36,230 bases of DNA from a virus. The stretch spans positions 1-36,230 of IMG/VR virus record IMGVR_UViG_3300021142_000090; one strand, given 5' to 3'. The notes below the pieces were generated by a model. The model did no database searches. It was not told the DNA's origin and saw only the letters and a program-made list of their open reading frames with translations. Within the stretch, counting starts at the first letter, position 1. Each line of letters starts with the position of its first letter. This document shows positions 1-7,539 of the stretch, one piece after another. The position numbers and the translations under genes were made by a program.

Positions 1-127
1 CACGCCCTAGCCGTGCTGAACGCTGCGGTGAAGGAGGGTCTGCTCGAAACCGTGGAGCTCGAGAAGCCGACCGACGCCTACTACGAGAATGTCGCGACGG
101 TCATCGACATGAAGTTCCCCAACTTGG
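1..127. repeat. Terminal direct repeat, left copy (circular overlap)
   Basis: Bases 1-127 are identical to bases 36104-36230. The integrase frame passes through the junction without interruption when one copy is removed. This is what a circular genome cut at an arbitrary point looks like, and 127 is a common maximum assembler word size. I read it as an assembly overlap, not a biological terminal repeat. Confidence 0.95.
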
Positions 128-726
128 ACACGATGCTCAAAGTGGTGAGTGCGGTCCGCAGTCACCAGCCGGGGTCACGCACCTACGAGGTGATGAGTGC
201 CATCGGGGTGCTTGCCGGTTGCCGTCCGTCGGAAATTGTGATGCTCGAAACTGACGACCTCGACCTGCCCGAAGAGGGCTTCGGAGAGATCACTATCTCC
301 CACGCCCGCGTAGGTGTCCCTGGCTACTCGGACGACCCCGAAGAAGACGGCTTACCGAAGGCTCGTCGCTCGCGTCGCACCGTGCCTGCCCACCCAACCC
401 TTGTGAAGATAATCCGCGAGTACCTGGACGAGATGGGCATTGAGCGCGGACCAATCTTTCGGACACGCAAGGGCAAGGTTCCACCGCAGAGCAACTGGAC
501 TCGCGCACTGACACGCGCCACCACCACGGTGGGCTGCCGGGACCTGACCCCCTACGACCTTCGCCGGTTCCACGGGACTTGGCTCACAGAGGGCGGTCGC
601 AAGTATCCCGAGTACGCGCGCCGCATGGGTCACTCGCTCGAAACCTTTATGCGCTACTACGTGGGCACGACCTCGGACGCCGAGGGTGATGTGAATGAAG
701 AGATGAGCCGCGCGCTCGGTGCTTAG
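1..726 (+). CDS. int: Tyrosine integrase, 3' part (continues from 35546 across the circle)
   Basis: This is the catalytic part of a phage tyrosine recombinase that integrates the phage at attP/attB. Joined to 35546-36103 it makes a 427-residue protein; base 1 is the first base of codon 187. Visible motifs, in full-length numbering, are the first catalytic Arg (R261 in AGCRPSEIV), a basic KARRSRR stretch around 306, the second box TPYDLRRFHGTW with R374, RMGHSLETF with H397, and the nucleophile at Tyr405 or Tyr406 (MRYY). The usual His of the HxxR box is Tyr371 here. The gene ends 4 nt inside the oppositely oriented gene 723-1643 (the TAG and TTA stops share bases). A separate 237-residue ORF starting at GTG 13 is an artefact of the cut point. 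Confidence 0.93.
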   Translation, partial: HALAVLNAAVKEGLLETVELEKPTDAYYENVATVIDMKFPNLDTMLKVVSAVRSHQPGSRTYEVMSAIGVLAGCRPSEIVMLETDDLDLPEEGFGEITISHARVGVPGYSDDPEEDGLPKARRSRRTVPAHPTLVKIIREYLDEMGIERGPIFRTRKGKVPPQSNWTRALTRATTTVGCRDLTPYDLRRFHGTWLTEGGRKYPEYARRMGHSLETFMRYYVGTTSDAEGDVNEEMSRALGA

Positions 727-1643
727 TCTGCGATAGCCGAGAGGATTGCCCGGCGGAGCTCTTCGTCGGTCAGTCGTCGAAGCCTTGCGGCCACCGCCGC
801 ACTTTCGTGAGTGGTCGAGAGTGCGGCGGTGGCGTAGAGGCGCACCGGATCCCAACCCTTACGTGGGAGCAGTGCGCGAACAAGTGCGCGGGCAATGTCG
901 TAGTCGTCGGGAAGCAGGGTGAGGTTGCCGCCGTAGGCGATGTTCACCGTCTCCTTCTTCGTGCTGCGCTGAACGATGGGCTCACCGTTGCAAAGCGACG
1001 ACATCAGACCGTAGAACTCAAAGCCCTCTACGATGCCCAACTCATTGGCCTCGACGTTGAGCACGTAGTAGTCGCGGCCAGCCACCAGGCGCTTGTCTTC
1101 GGCCAGCCAGGTAAGCAATGCGTCGTCGGTGCTATATCCCCGGTTGTTGCCCTTAGCCGTGCGCAGGTCGAAGTCGGGATCAATGCAGTGGCGAATGAAA
1201 GTCGCTAGCGACAGTCCGTTCATCGATGTACGCGTGCCTGGCTTCATCGTCTTCACGTTCACTGGGATACCGATGGCCGTTTTGTTAGTGAAACGGAAGG
1301 TGACCCAGATGTCGGCGGGGGGGCGGTCACCTTCTAGCTCCTCAATAGTCAAGCCCAATACATTCTTGACCCCTGCGGCTAAGGCGGCGGTGATGAACTC
1401 GGCCTCGATCTTGGCCAGCGTCCTAGGGTTTGTAAGCAGGGGCACCAGAGCCTTCTCGTAGTGCGCGCCGTACTCTTGGCCGCCACGCTGGTGCGCCGTC
1501 TTCTCGGCCGCCTTGTGAATGCAAAGGGCAAGTGTCGGCGACTTCGAGAGCAGTGAAAAGTATCCGGCTACTTGTTCTAGCCACCGCCCCTTTGGGATCG
1601 TGGGCGCGGCAGGCTCAATGGTGAAGAGGTGCGGTTGGTTCAC
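723..1643 (-). CDS. Hypothetical protein, possible PD-(D/E)XK-type nuclease
   Basis: This 306-residue protein is not firmly recognised. The GTG start at 1643 is preceded by GTAAGGACG, a fair ribosome site. The middle of the protein has the layout of a PD-(D/E)XK nuclease core: PPAD with Asp111, a short hydrophobic strand, then IPVNVKTM with Lys131. The middle acidic residue is replaced by Asn129 (N-V-K), so the assignment is an inference and the enzyme could be altered or inactive. No signal peptide or membrane segment is seen. It is the last gene of the minus-strand late unit, downstream of the lysis genes, and meets the integrase tail-to-tail with a 4-nt overlap. Late-unit genes at this place are often accessory. 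A restriction-like or host-DNA-degrading role is possible but unproven. Confidence 0.6.
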   Translation of the reverse strand: MNQPHLFTIEPAAPTIPKGRWLEQVAGYFSLLSKSPTLALCIHKAAEKTAHQRGGQEYGAHYEKALVPLLTNPRTLAKIEAEFITAALAAGVKNVLGLTIEELEGDRPPADIWVTFRFTNKTAIGIPVNVKTMKPGTRTSMNGLSLATFIRHCIDPDFDLRTAKGNNRGYSTDDALLTWLAEDKRLVAGRDYYVLNVEANELGIVEGFEFYGLMSSLCNGEPIVQRSTKKETVNIAYGGNLTLLPDDYDIARALVRALLPRKGWDPVRLYATAALSTTHESAAVAARLRRLTDEELRRAILSAIAD

Positions 1644-1685
1644 CGTCCTTACCGTCCGCGCGGTTTTACGCGATGCCAGATTTCT

Positions 1686-2009
1686 TTACTTTTCCTCGGA
1701 GTTGGATTGGATCGCCTTTTCGACGCGACCAACCCGGCGAGCAATAGATGCGTTCTGTTCGGCGATGTTGTCCACCTTGTCGGCCAACAACTCGAAGCGC
1801 TGGTGGGCAAGGTCTTGCTTCTCTACCAGGAGCGCCACGTTCTCGCGAATGGTGTTCTCCCCCGGCTGGATGCCATTGACGCTCTTGTCAATGGAACGCG
1901 CAAACTTCTGGGCGCGGTAGCTGAGGATCGCACTAATCGTTGCCGCAAGCACTGTGGCAGTGCCAGCAATGAGGGCCGCGATGATGTAGGGAAAAGATGA
2001 GGTGGTCAA
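1686..2009 (-). CDS. Small membrane protein with coiled-coil tail, holin-like
   Basis: This is a 107-residue protein if it starts at TTG 2009, which lies 11 nt after the lysin stop; AGAAAG upstream is a weak ribosome site. Upstream in-frame codons would run far into the lysin gene and give a Cys/Arg-rich leader that looks non-coding. Residues about 5-27 form one membrane segment (FPYIIAALIAGTATVLAATI). The rest is charged and heptad-like, consistent with a coiled coil. Its position right after the endolysin suggests a lysis role (holin or pinholin), inferred from location and topology only. One transmembrane helix followed by a coiled coil is also found in spanin-like or superinfection-exclusion proteins. 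Confidence 0.6.
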   Translation of the reverse strand: MTTSSFPYIIAALIAGTATVLAATISAILSYRAQKFARSIDKSVNGIQPGENTIRENVALLVEKQDLAHQRFELLADKVDNIAEQNASIARRVGRVEKAIQSNSEEK

Positions 2010-2020
2010 GGTGGGACTTT

Positions 2021-3184
2021 CTAGGAACCGCGGTGAGTGAGCTTCTTTGTGAAACGTCGAGCTGTCTCTGCAACGACACCCCCGGCGACAAACAGGGCTA
2101 CCCACATCGGAATGCTCGAACCTTTCGGCGCGGGCTTCGGCTTGGGCTTCGGCTTGTGCTTGACGACCGGCTTAGGGGTGTGGGCAGCCACGTAAACGTC
2201 GGAGGCGTTTTGGGTTGCAGGACCCCACATGCCGTCAGCCTGTGACGCGGGCAGGCCAATCTTGTGCTGCCACAGCATCACGCCATAGAGGACGGCTTGC
2301 GAGTAGGTGCCGTCGATCGGGCCGGTGTAGTAGCCCTCCTTGGACAGCAGTTGCTGAACGACGACAACGGCAGGACCAGATGACGGTTCGGTGTAGATAG
2401 GCGACGCAACCGGGGTGGCCTTGGTTGGCGGTGCAACGAGAACAGCGCCCAGTCCGACACTCTTCATCCACTCCGAGGTAGTGACTGACGCGTCACCCTT
2501 GAACCCAGGAACGCGAAGCGCGTCGGTGAACTGCCAGATCTGGGTATTGGTCCAAACGCCGGTGTGCGGCAGACCAAGACCACACCCGTTGGCGTTGGCG
2601 GCTTTGGGCGTGACGCCTTCGCCCAGCGGGTAGGCGGCTATCCACAGTGTTGGGGCAACCTTGGCAATTGCAGCGCTCTGGCTGAACCCGTAGTAAGCGC
2701 CCGTGTAAACAATGGCGGTCTTTCCCGTGAGGGCATCAACGGTCTTCAACCACGCAACGGCCCAAGCCCACGTTGCGGCGTTGCTGGTGTGCGTGACTTC
2801 TAAGTCAAGGGCCGGTGGGAACTGCGCCTTTGCGATGTTGGAGTGGGCGACGAAGAACTTCGCATCGGCAACGGGATCAACCTTGCCAGGCTGGGCGAAC
2901 TCGTAGGGTCCCCACGGGAGACCTGCCTTCATCGCTCCTTGCTCCTGCGATGCGGCGAGAGGATTGACGTAGGTGATCTCGGTGGTCTTGATGTAAGCGC
3001 CAGCGATGCCCGCCTTCGCGATCGTCGTCCAGTTGAGGCCGGGGTTCCAACCACTGACGTCGATCAGGCGGAGCCACTGTGAGCACGGTGTCGCCTGAAC
3101 AGAAGTTGGGGTTGCGCTTGCCACCTGGACAGATCCACCGAATGAGAAAAAGGTCAGCAGGGTGAAGAAAAGGGCGCGGCGCAT
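2021..3184 (-). CDS. Endolysin: GH25 muramidase with peptidoglycan-binding domain and C-terminal membrane anchor
   Basis: This 387-residue lysin should cut the N-acetylmuramic acid/N-acetylglucosamine backbone of peptidoglycan. It begins with a signal peptide (hydrophobic 5-20, likely cut after ASA around 24). The GH25 domain spans about 38-240, with the family's first acidic residue in LIDVSGWN (Asp42) and the DxE pair in ALDLEVT (Asp127, Glu129). A PG_binding_1-type domain follows at about 269-327. A Lys/Pro-rich spacer (338-354) leads to a hydrophobic helix (358-374) and a basic tail. A lysin with both export signal and C-terminal anchor is unusual. It may be exported by Sec and tethered, which would make a holin a trigger, not a channel. 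The ATG is preceded by AAGGGTC. Confidence 0.93.
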   Translation of the reverse strand: MRRALFFTLLTFFSFGGSVQVASATPTSVQATPCSQWLRLIDVSGWNPGLNWTTIAKAGIAGAYIKTTEITYVNPLAASQEQGAMKAGLPWGPYEFAQPGKVDPVADAKFFVAHSNIAKAQFPPALDLEVTHTSNAATWAWAVAWLKTVDALTGKTAIVYTGAYYGFSQSAAIAKVAPTLWIAAYPLGEGVTPKAANANGCGLGLPHTGVWTNTQIWQFTDALRVPGFKGDASVTTSEWMKSVGLGAVLVAPPTKATPVASPIYTEPSSGPAVVVVQQLLSKEGYYTGPIDGTYSQAVLYGVMLWQHKIGLPASQADGMWGPATQNASDVYVAAHTPKPVVKHKPKPKPKPAPKGSSIPMWVALFVAGGVVAETARRFTKKLTHRGS

Positions 3185-3190
3185 GGCCGT

Positions 3191-3203
3191 GACCCTTGCT
3201 GCG
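3191..3203 (-). promoter_or_regulatory. Recurrent CGCAGCAAGGGTC motif ahead of the endolysin
   Basis: On the minus strand this 13-mer sits 6 nt before the lysin ATG, and its AAGGG can act as a Shine-Dalgarno. The same word recurs exactly at 12984-12996 and nearly so at 22196, 25449 and 27935, always in gaps ahead of late minus-strand genes. Confidence 0.5.
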
Positions 3204-3205
3204 TG

Positions 3206-6200
3206 CTACTTCTGCTTGAAGATGGCGTCGTAGAGCATGGACAAAAGTTCAGGGCTGTGCGTGGTGCGCGCTTCGCGTGAGATCGGGTATCCATCACTGT
3301 CCATCTGGACTGCCTCGACCTGGACCTCAACCTGAAACTGGTCGCTCGTGCCGTCAGCAAGTGAGATGGTGCTCGCGGTGATCCGACAAGGGAAGGTGAT
3401 GAGGCCGAGCTGTGTCTGCACCTCAACCGTGGCGAAGTCTCCGACACCGAAGTCGAGCACTCCGTATGGGCGGCCGGGGCCCGCATCGTAGATGATGTCG
3501 GCGGTGATGAGCGGCAGGTTGTTGTCGTTGTAGTAGCCGTCGGCCACCTGGTTCAGCGAGTCGATCTGGGTGAGGGTCGAAGCTGTGAAGGGATTGACGT
3601 GGCGACCGTACTTAGACAGCATGGACACCACTGACGCGTCGAAGTTCGCCGCCGTGTTGTTGGCAGTTTGTTTGGCCGCTTCCGTGGTCAGTGTCGAGTA
3701 GTTGTTGGGGCGCGGTGAGTAGCCGTAGATGAATGTGGCATCGGTTGGCTTCTGTCCGGGCGCGGCAGCTGGGCCCATTAGGTAGCCGCCGGCACCCTCA
3801 ACGCGCACAACGGTGGACAGCGCGTCCCACTTCGATGTGATGTTCACCTGGGCGGAGTTCCGTTCGGTAAAGATGAGTTCGCCGATGTGGTTAGTGCCGC
3901 GGTTCACGGCAATCTTTAACTGGCGGGTCTGCGGGTCTACCCAGAACTCGGCACCGCCGACAGCCTGGGTGCCGATCTGCTTGAATGCGGCAGACAAGAG
4001 AGAGTTGAGCTCGAACTTCACAGTCGTCTGGTGGTCGCGCGCGATACCCTTCACGTCGATCATGTCGCTCTCGAAGCCCAGTGAAAGGTTGCCTCCAAGT
4101 TTTGCTTGTTCGCGGTTGAGCAGGTCCTCAAAGATGCCCGTGTGTTGGCCAGGTACAGAGCCCAGGAAGATGTTCTGATAGACGAGCGAGTTGGGGTCGG
4201 CCCACGTCGCGTCTGGCGTTGCTTGGACGAGGCCCGGATACTCAATCGCACGGTGGGTAAGCAGTTCTTCGAGAAGGCTCATCGCCGTCAGGTCGAAGGT
4301 GGCTTCGGAACTGTTGTAGGTAGATGCCGTGATCGGCCCAAGTGCAATGCACTGGTCGCCAATGTAAACAACCACCTCGACCGCACCGGGCTCAACGAGG
4401 TTCAGGGGGTTGGAGAAATCACCGCCGAGCGCCTGCGATCGCCGAGCGAGTTCTTGGGCACTTACCGACAACTGCACCTGACCCGACCCCGCAAGGGCGT
4501 CCGTGACTTTCAGGTTGCTGATCTCTGAAAGGACACACAGTTGGGTAACAGAGTTCGGATCGGTAGGCGTGGCGTTGTGGTCCACCGTTTGGAGCACAAC
4601 CGTGACGCGCGAGGAGGCGATCACGCCGGTCACGGTTGTGCTGGCGCTGGTGCCGGCAGAGTTGGCGGCGGTGAGAGTGAAGCTGTATGGGCCCGTCACG
4701 CCGTCGGCAGGAACGAACGCGATCTGGACCTGGGTAGCGCTGTATGGCGTGACCGTCAGGGTTCCCCGAGTTGGGTCGTGCAATGTCGCGGTGAAGATGT
4801 CCTGGCTTAGTGGGCTCGGGTCAAAGGTCGAGAAGATCTGCATTGCACGGTGCTTGGGAGACAAGCCCGCGTAGTTTGGCTCGACGCTGGGCATGGTCGA
4901 GGGAAATGGCGCACCCGGTGCGGTCACGGCGTTGCCGACTTCGGCGGTAAAGACCGAGCGCGCACCGAACACCGGGAACTTCGCGTGGGTCGTATTGACG
5001 GCGACCGCATAGAAACTGAATGAGCCATTGAAGAACGATGGCGGCGTCACGGTGACATGGCGCTTTACCTTTGACGAGTCGTCGGACGGGATGACCAACA
5101 CCGTGGCGTAAGCGGGGTTGTCCATCAGAGGCGTTGGGTTGGGGATCGGGATCTGCAACTCGACTGCCCCACCGCTACTCCCATCGGAGACGTATGCCGT
5201 CGAAGACAGGAAGGTGCCGCCGCTACCTGTTAGCCCAATGTCAAGCCGCCACGATCCGGCCCCAGTTGGGGTGTAGTCAGGGTCATTCCATTCGAGGTCG
5301 AACGAGACCGACGAGTTCTCGGCAATCTGCGGCAGCTGTGATGTTGAGCCGGTCTGCACGATGAAGGGGGCGGTGGGGCCAACAGGCGGCACAACGCTGA
5401 CCGTGACTTTGGTCCAAGGTGACCAGGTACCGGAGCTGATTTCTTTTGCAGCGATGTAGATGTCACGAGAACCAGCCCAGTTCTCGGTGGACTGGAACTC
5501 TAACGAAGCCGAGCGGTCCGAATTAACACTCGGCAACACCGAAGCGGTACCAAGAATGGCGCTGGTGCTGTCCGTAAAGGTCAGCGTCGTAGATGCCCCC
5601 GTCGGGTTGGGCGTGTTGCTGATCGCCCACTGGATCGGCGAGGTGATCGTGTCCGTCGTCGTGAAGGTCTGCGTCGCGTTTCCACCGATGGGCATCGACA
5701 GGTTCTGGCCGACGGGTGCCGTCGGGTAGGCGTGAGCCCCACTAAGGGCAACAACGAAAACCGCGTTGTCGTTGGCTCCGGAGCGCTGTGCCGACAGCAA
5801 ATAGGCACGGTTCCCGGCAGGGTTGAGCGCCATGACGGTGGACTGAAAGAACCCAGTGACCGAACCAACAATCAGCTGGGCAGCGAGATCAACGACCTGA
5901 ATGCTGGGGTATGGTGAGCCGCTAACGAGGACATAAGTGGCCGAGCCCGTTGGGTCAATGGCAATGCTCGAAGGCGTGGTCGAGTTAGCAAACGATACGG
6001 ACCACGAAGAGGTCTGTGTCGCAATGTCCATTGCGGACAACTTCGAGGAACCCGATGACCCAATGGTCGCAATGAGCAACTGGGAGCTGTCTTGCGTTAC
6101 GGCCATGGCGGTCGGGTAGTCGGTAAGGGTGAAGCTGCTAGCAACTTCGTAAGTGCTGGTGTCGATAACCGAGATGGACCGGTTGTTGGTATGAACGAAG

Positions 6201-6676
6201 ACGTAGTTGCCATCGGGGGTGGCGGCAAGGTTGGTAGGAGAATTGCCCACCGGAATTGTGTATTCCAGTGTGTTGTCGGCCATCCGGATAACGGACACGG
6301 TGCCATCGACGAAGTTGGAAATGAAGAGGCGTGTATCAGCTTGGCCGGCAATCATGGCCGAAGGCACCGTGCCCACGGGTATCGTCGCGACAACCTGATC
6401 CGTCGTGGTGTCAATCGCATAGACATAGCTCGAAGAGTGCGTAGATGCGCCACCGGTGACATAGGCAAAGGCGCCGTCGTAGCGCATCGCCATGAACTCC
6501 GGCAGAATGCTGACCGGGATCGTCGAAACGACAGTGTTGGTATCGAGGTCTAGGACGGTGACGGTGTTGGGGGTAATCGCGTTGGCGACGTATGCCTTCT
6601 TGCCGTCTGGCGTTATCGCAATACCAGTCGGAGTTGATACACCTGAAATCGTGTCGATGAGGCTGCCGAGCGACAT
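3206..6676 (-). CDS. Large tail hub/minor tail protein with N-terminal YVTN beta-propeller
   Basis: This is a 1156-residue tail protein. The chosen ATG at 6676 overlaps the stop of the distal-tail gene (TAATG); the longer frame start at 6700 would run into that gene. Residues about 10-315 are roughly seven repeats of the YVTN type (for example AITPDGKKAYVAN, AATPDGNYVFVHT), which should fold as a beta-propeller. About 320-680 are Ser/Thr-rich Ig-like beta-sandwich modules. About 690-1156 resemble the hub/Gp37-like tail proteins of actinophage siphoviruses (SEISNLKVTDAL, AMSLLEELLTHRAIEYPG). Its place after the distal tail protein and before the lysin fits a baseplate hub. The propeller probably contacts the host surface or a glycan; that is inference. 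Confidence 0.8.
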   Translation of the reverse strand: MSLGSLIDTISGVSTPTGIAITPDGKKAYVANAITPNTVTVLDLDTNTVVSTIPVSILPEFMAMRYDGAFAYVTGGASTHSSSYVYAIDTTTDQVVATIPVGTVPSAMIAGQADTRLFISNFVDGTVSVIRMADNTLEYTIPVGNSPTNLAATPDGNYVFVHTNNRSISVIDTSTYEVASSFTLTDYPTAMAVTQDSSQLLIATIGSSGSSKLSAMDIATQTSSWSVSFANSTTPSSIAIDPTGSATYVLVSGSPYPSIQVVDLAAQLIVGSVTGFFQSTVMALNPAGNRAYLLSAQRSGANDNAVFVVALSGAHAYPTAPVGQNLSMPIGGNATQTFTTTDTITSPIQWAISNTPNPTGASTTLTFTDSTSAILGTASVLPSVNSDRSASLEFQSTENWAGSRDIYIAAKEISSGTWSPWTKVTVSVVPPVGPTAPFIVQTGSTSQLPQIAENSSVSFDLEWNDPDYTPTGAGSWRLDIGLTGSGGTFLSSTAYVSDGSSGGAVELQIPIPNPTPLMDNPAYATVLVIPSDDSSKVKRHVTVTPPSFFNGSFSFYAVAVNTTHAKFPVFGARSVFTAEVGNAVTAPGAPFPSTMPSVEPNYAGLSPKHRAMQIFSTFDPSPLSQDIFTATLHDPTRGTLTVTPYSATQVQIAFVPADGVTGPYSFTLTAANSAGTSASTTVTGVIASSRVTVVLQTVDHNATPTDPNSVTQLCVLSEISNLKVTDALAGSGQVQLSVSAQELARRSQALGGDFSNPLNLVEPGAVEVVVYIGDQCIALGPITASTYNSSEATFDLTAMSLLEELLTHRAIEYPGLVQATPDATWADPNSLVYQNIFLGSVPGQHTGIFEDLLNREQAKLGGNLSLGFESDMIDVKGIARDHQTTVKFELNSLLSAAFKQIGTQAVGGAEFWVDPQTRQLKIAVNRGTNHIGELIFTERNSAQVNITSKWDALSTVVRVEGAGGYLMGPAAAPGQKPTDATFIYGYSPRPNNYSTLTTEAAKQTANNTAANFDASVVSMLSKYGRHVNPFTASTLTQIDSLNQVADGYYNDNNLPLITADIIYDAGPGRPYGVLDFGVGDFATVEVQTQLGLITFPCRITASTISLADGTSDQFQVEVQVEAVQMDSDGYPISREARTTHSPELLSMLYDAIFKQK

Positions 6677-7539
6677 TAGATCAGCCACCCATCGGTCCAT
6701 TCAACTTGCGTAAAGTTGGCGAAACCTCCACCGCTGGCGGTCACTGACACGGTGTTGGCACCTGGGGCAACTGTTGGCCACGCCGATCCCACGACGCGAT
6801 ACTTCAACCCGCGAAGCGTTGCTTCGCCAGTGACAATCTGAATGTCTTCATAGCCAGGGCGCGTGGTGACGACAACGGTGGCCGGTCCGGTTAGGGGCAA
6901 GCCGGTGAGGTGAAGCGTCTCGCTGGTCTGGTCCGCGTGGACGATGGAGATGTCCAGCGATGACACAGTGCCACTGGTGGCAACTGTGATGGTCGGGTAG
7001 ACCTTGACGGTTCCTTGCGACGTCAAGGTGTAGCTGGGGGCATTGATGGTCCCCGTCGGTGTTGGGACTACTGCGCTGGCGTAGGGGTTGCCGGTCACGA
7101 ATGCGATCGTGAACTGGATTTCCAATGCGCTCATCGATGTCGGCTCCAACTTCTCGACCACGCCTTCGAGCTGAACGAGAGGCATTGTTGAGTTCGGCTG
7201 AAACCGCAACTTGATTGAGTTGGTCAGTGGGTCACCACACACATAGACAAGCTTCTGCCACAACTCATTGACAACATCGGTAGAGCTACCAAAGACCGTG
7301 CCCGAGATCGTCACGTCGCGGACATCGGCACGTCCAGAGGCCACGATGCCACCCGCGAAGGTTGGCAGGTGTTGGCGGCGAACGACGAGTGGGGCTGGGG
7401 TGATCAACGCGCTGTCAATGGTGTAGCCAAAGGCGTTGCCGCTGTTGTCAATGCTCGAAGCACCGACCACGCCAGGGGCAAAGCCCAGGTCGATCTGGGT
7501 GCCATCGGGGGCGATGAGGGTTGCTTGGGAGAGGATCAT
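6676..7539 (-). CDS. Distal tail (Dit-like) protein
   Basis: This 287-residue, beta-rich protein lies between the tape measure and the hub gene, the standard place for the siphovirus Dit protein that forms the ring joining tail tube to baseplate. Early text such as LIAPDGTQIDLG and the later VTGEATLRGLKYRV are typical of this family's tube-like N-domain and galectin-like C-domain, though I place it mainly by position and size. The ATG overlaps the tape-measure stop (ATGA), so the two genes are translationally coupled. Its own stop overlaps the hub start. Confidence 0.75.
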   Translation of the reverse strand: MILSQATLIAPDGTQIDLGFAPGVVGASSIDNSGNAFGYTIDSALITPAPLVVRRQHLPTFAGGIVASGRADVRDVTISGTVFGSSTDVVNELWQKLVYVCGDPLTNSIKLRFQPNSTMPLVQLEGVVEKLEPTSMSALEIQFTIAFVTGNPYASAVVPTPTGTINAPSYTLTSQGTVKVYPTITVATSGTVSSLDISIVHADQTSETLHLTGLPLTGPATVVVTTRPGYEDIQIVTGEATLRGLKYRVVGSAWPTVAPGANTVSVTASGGGFANFTQVEWTDGWLI

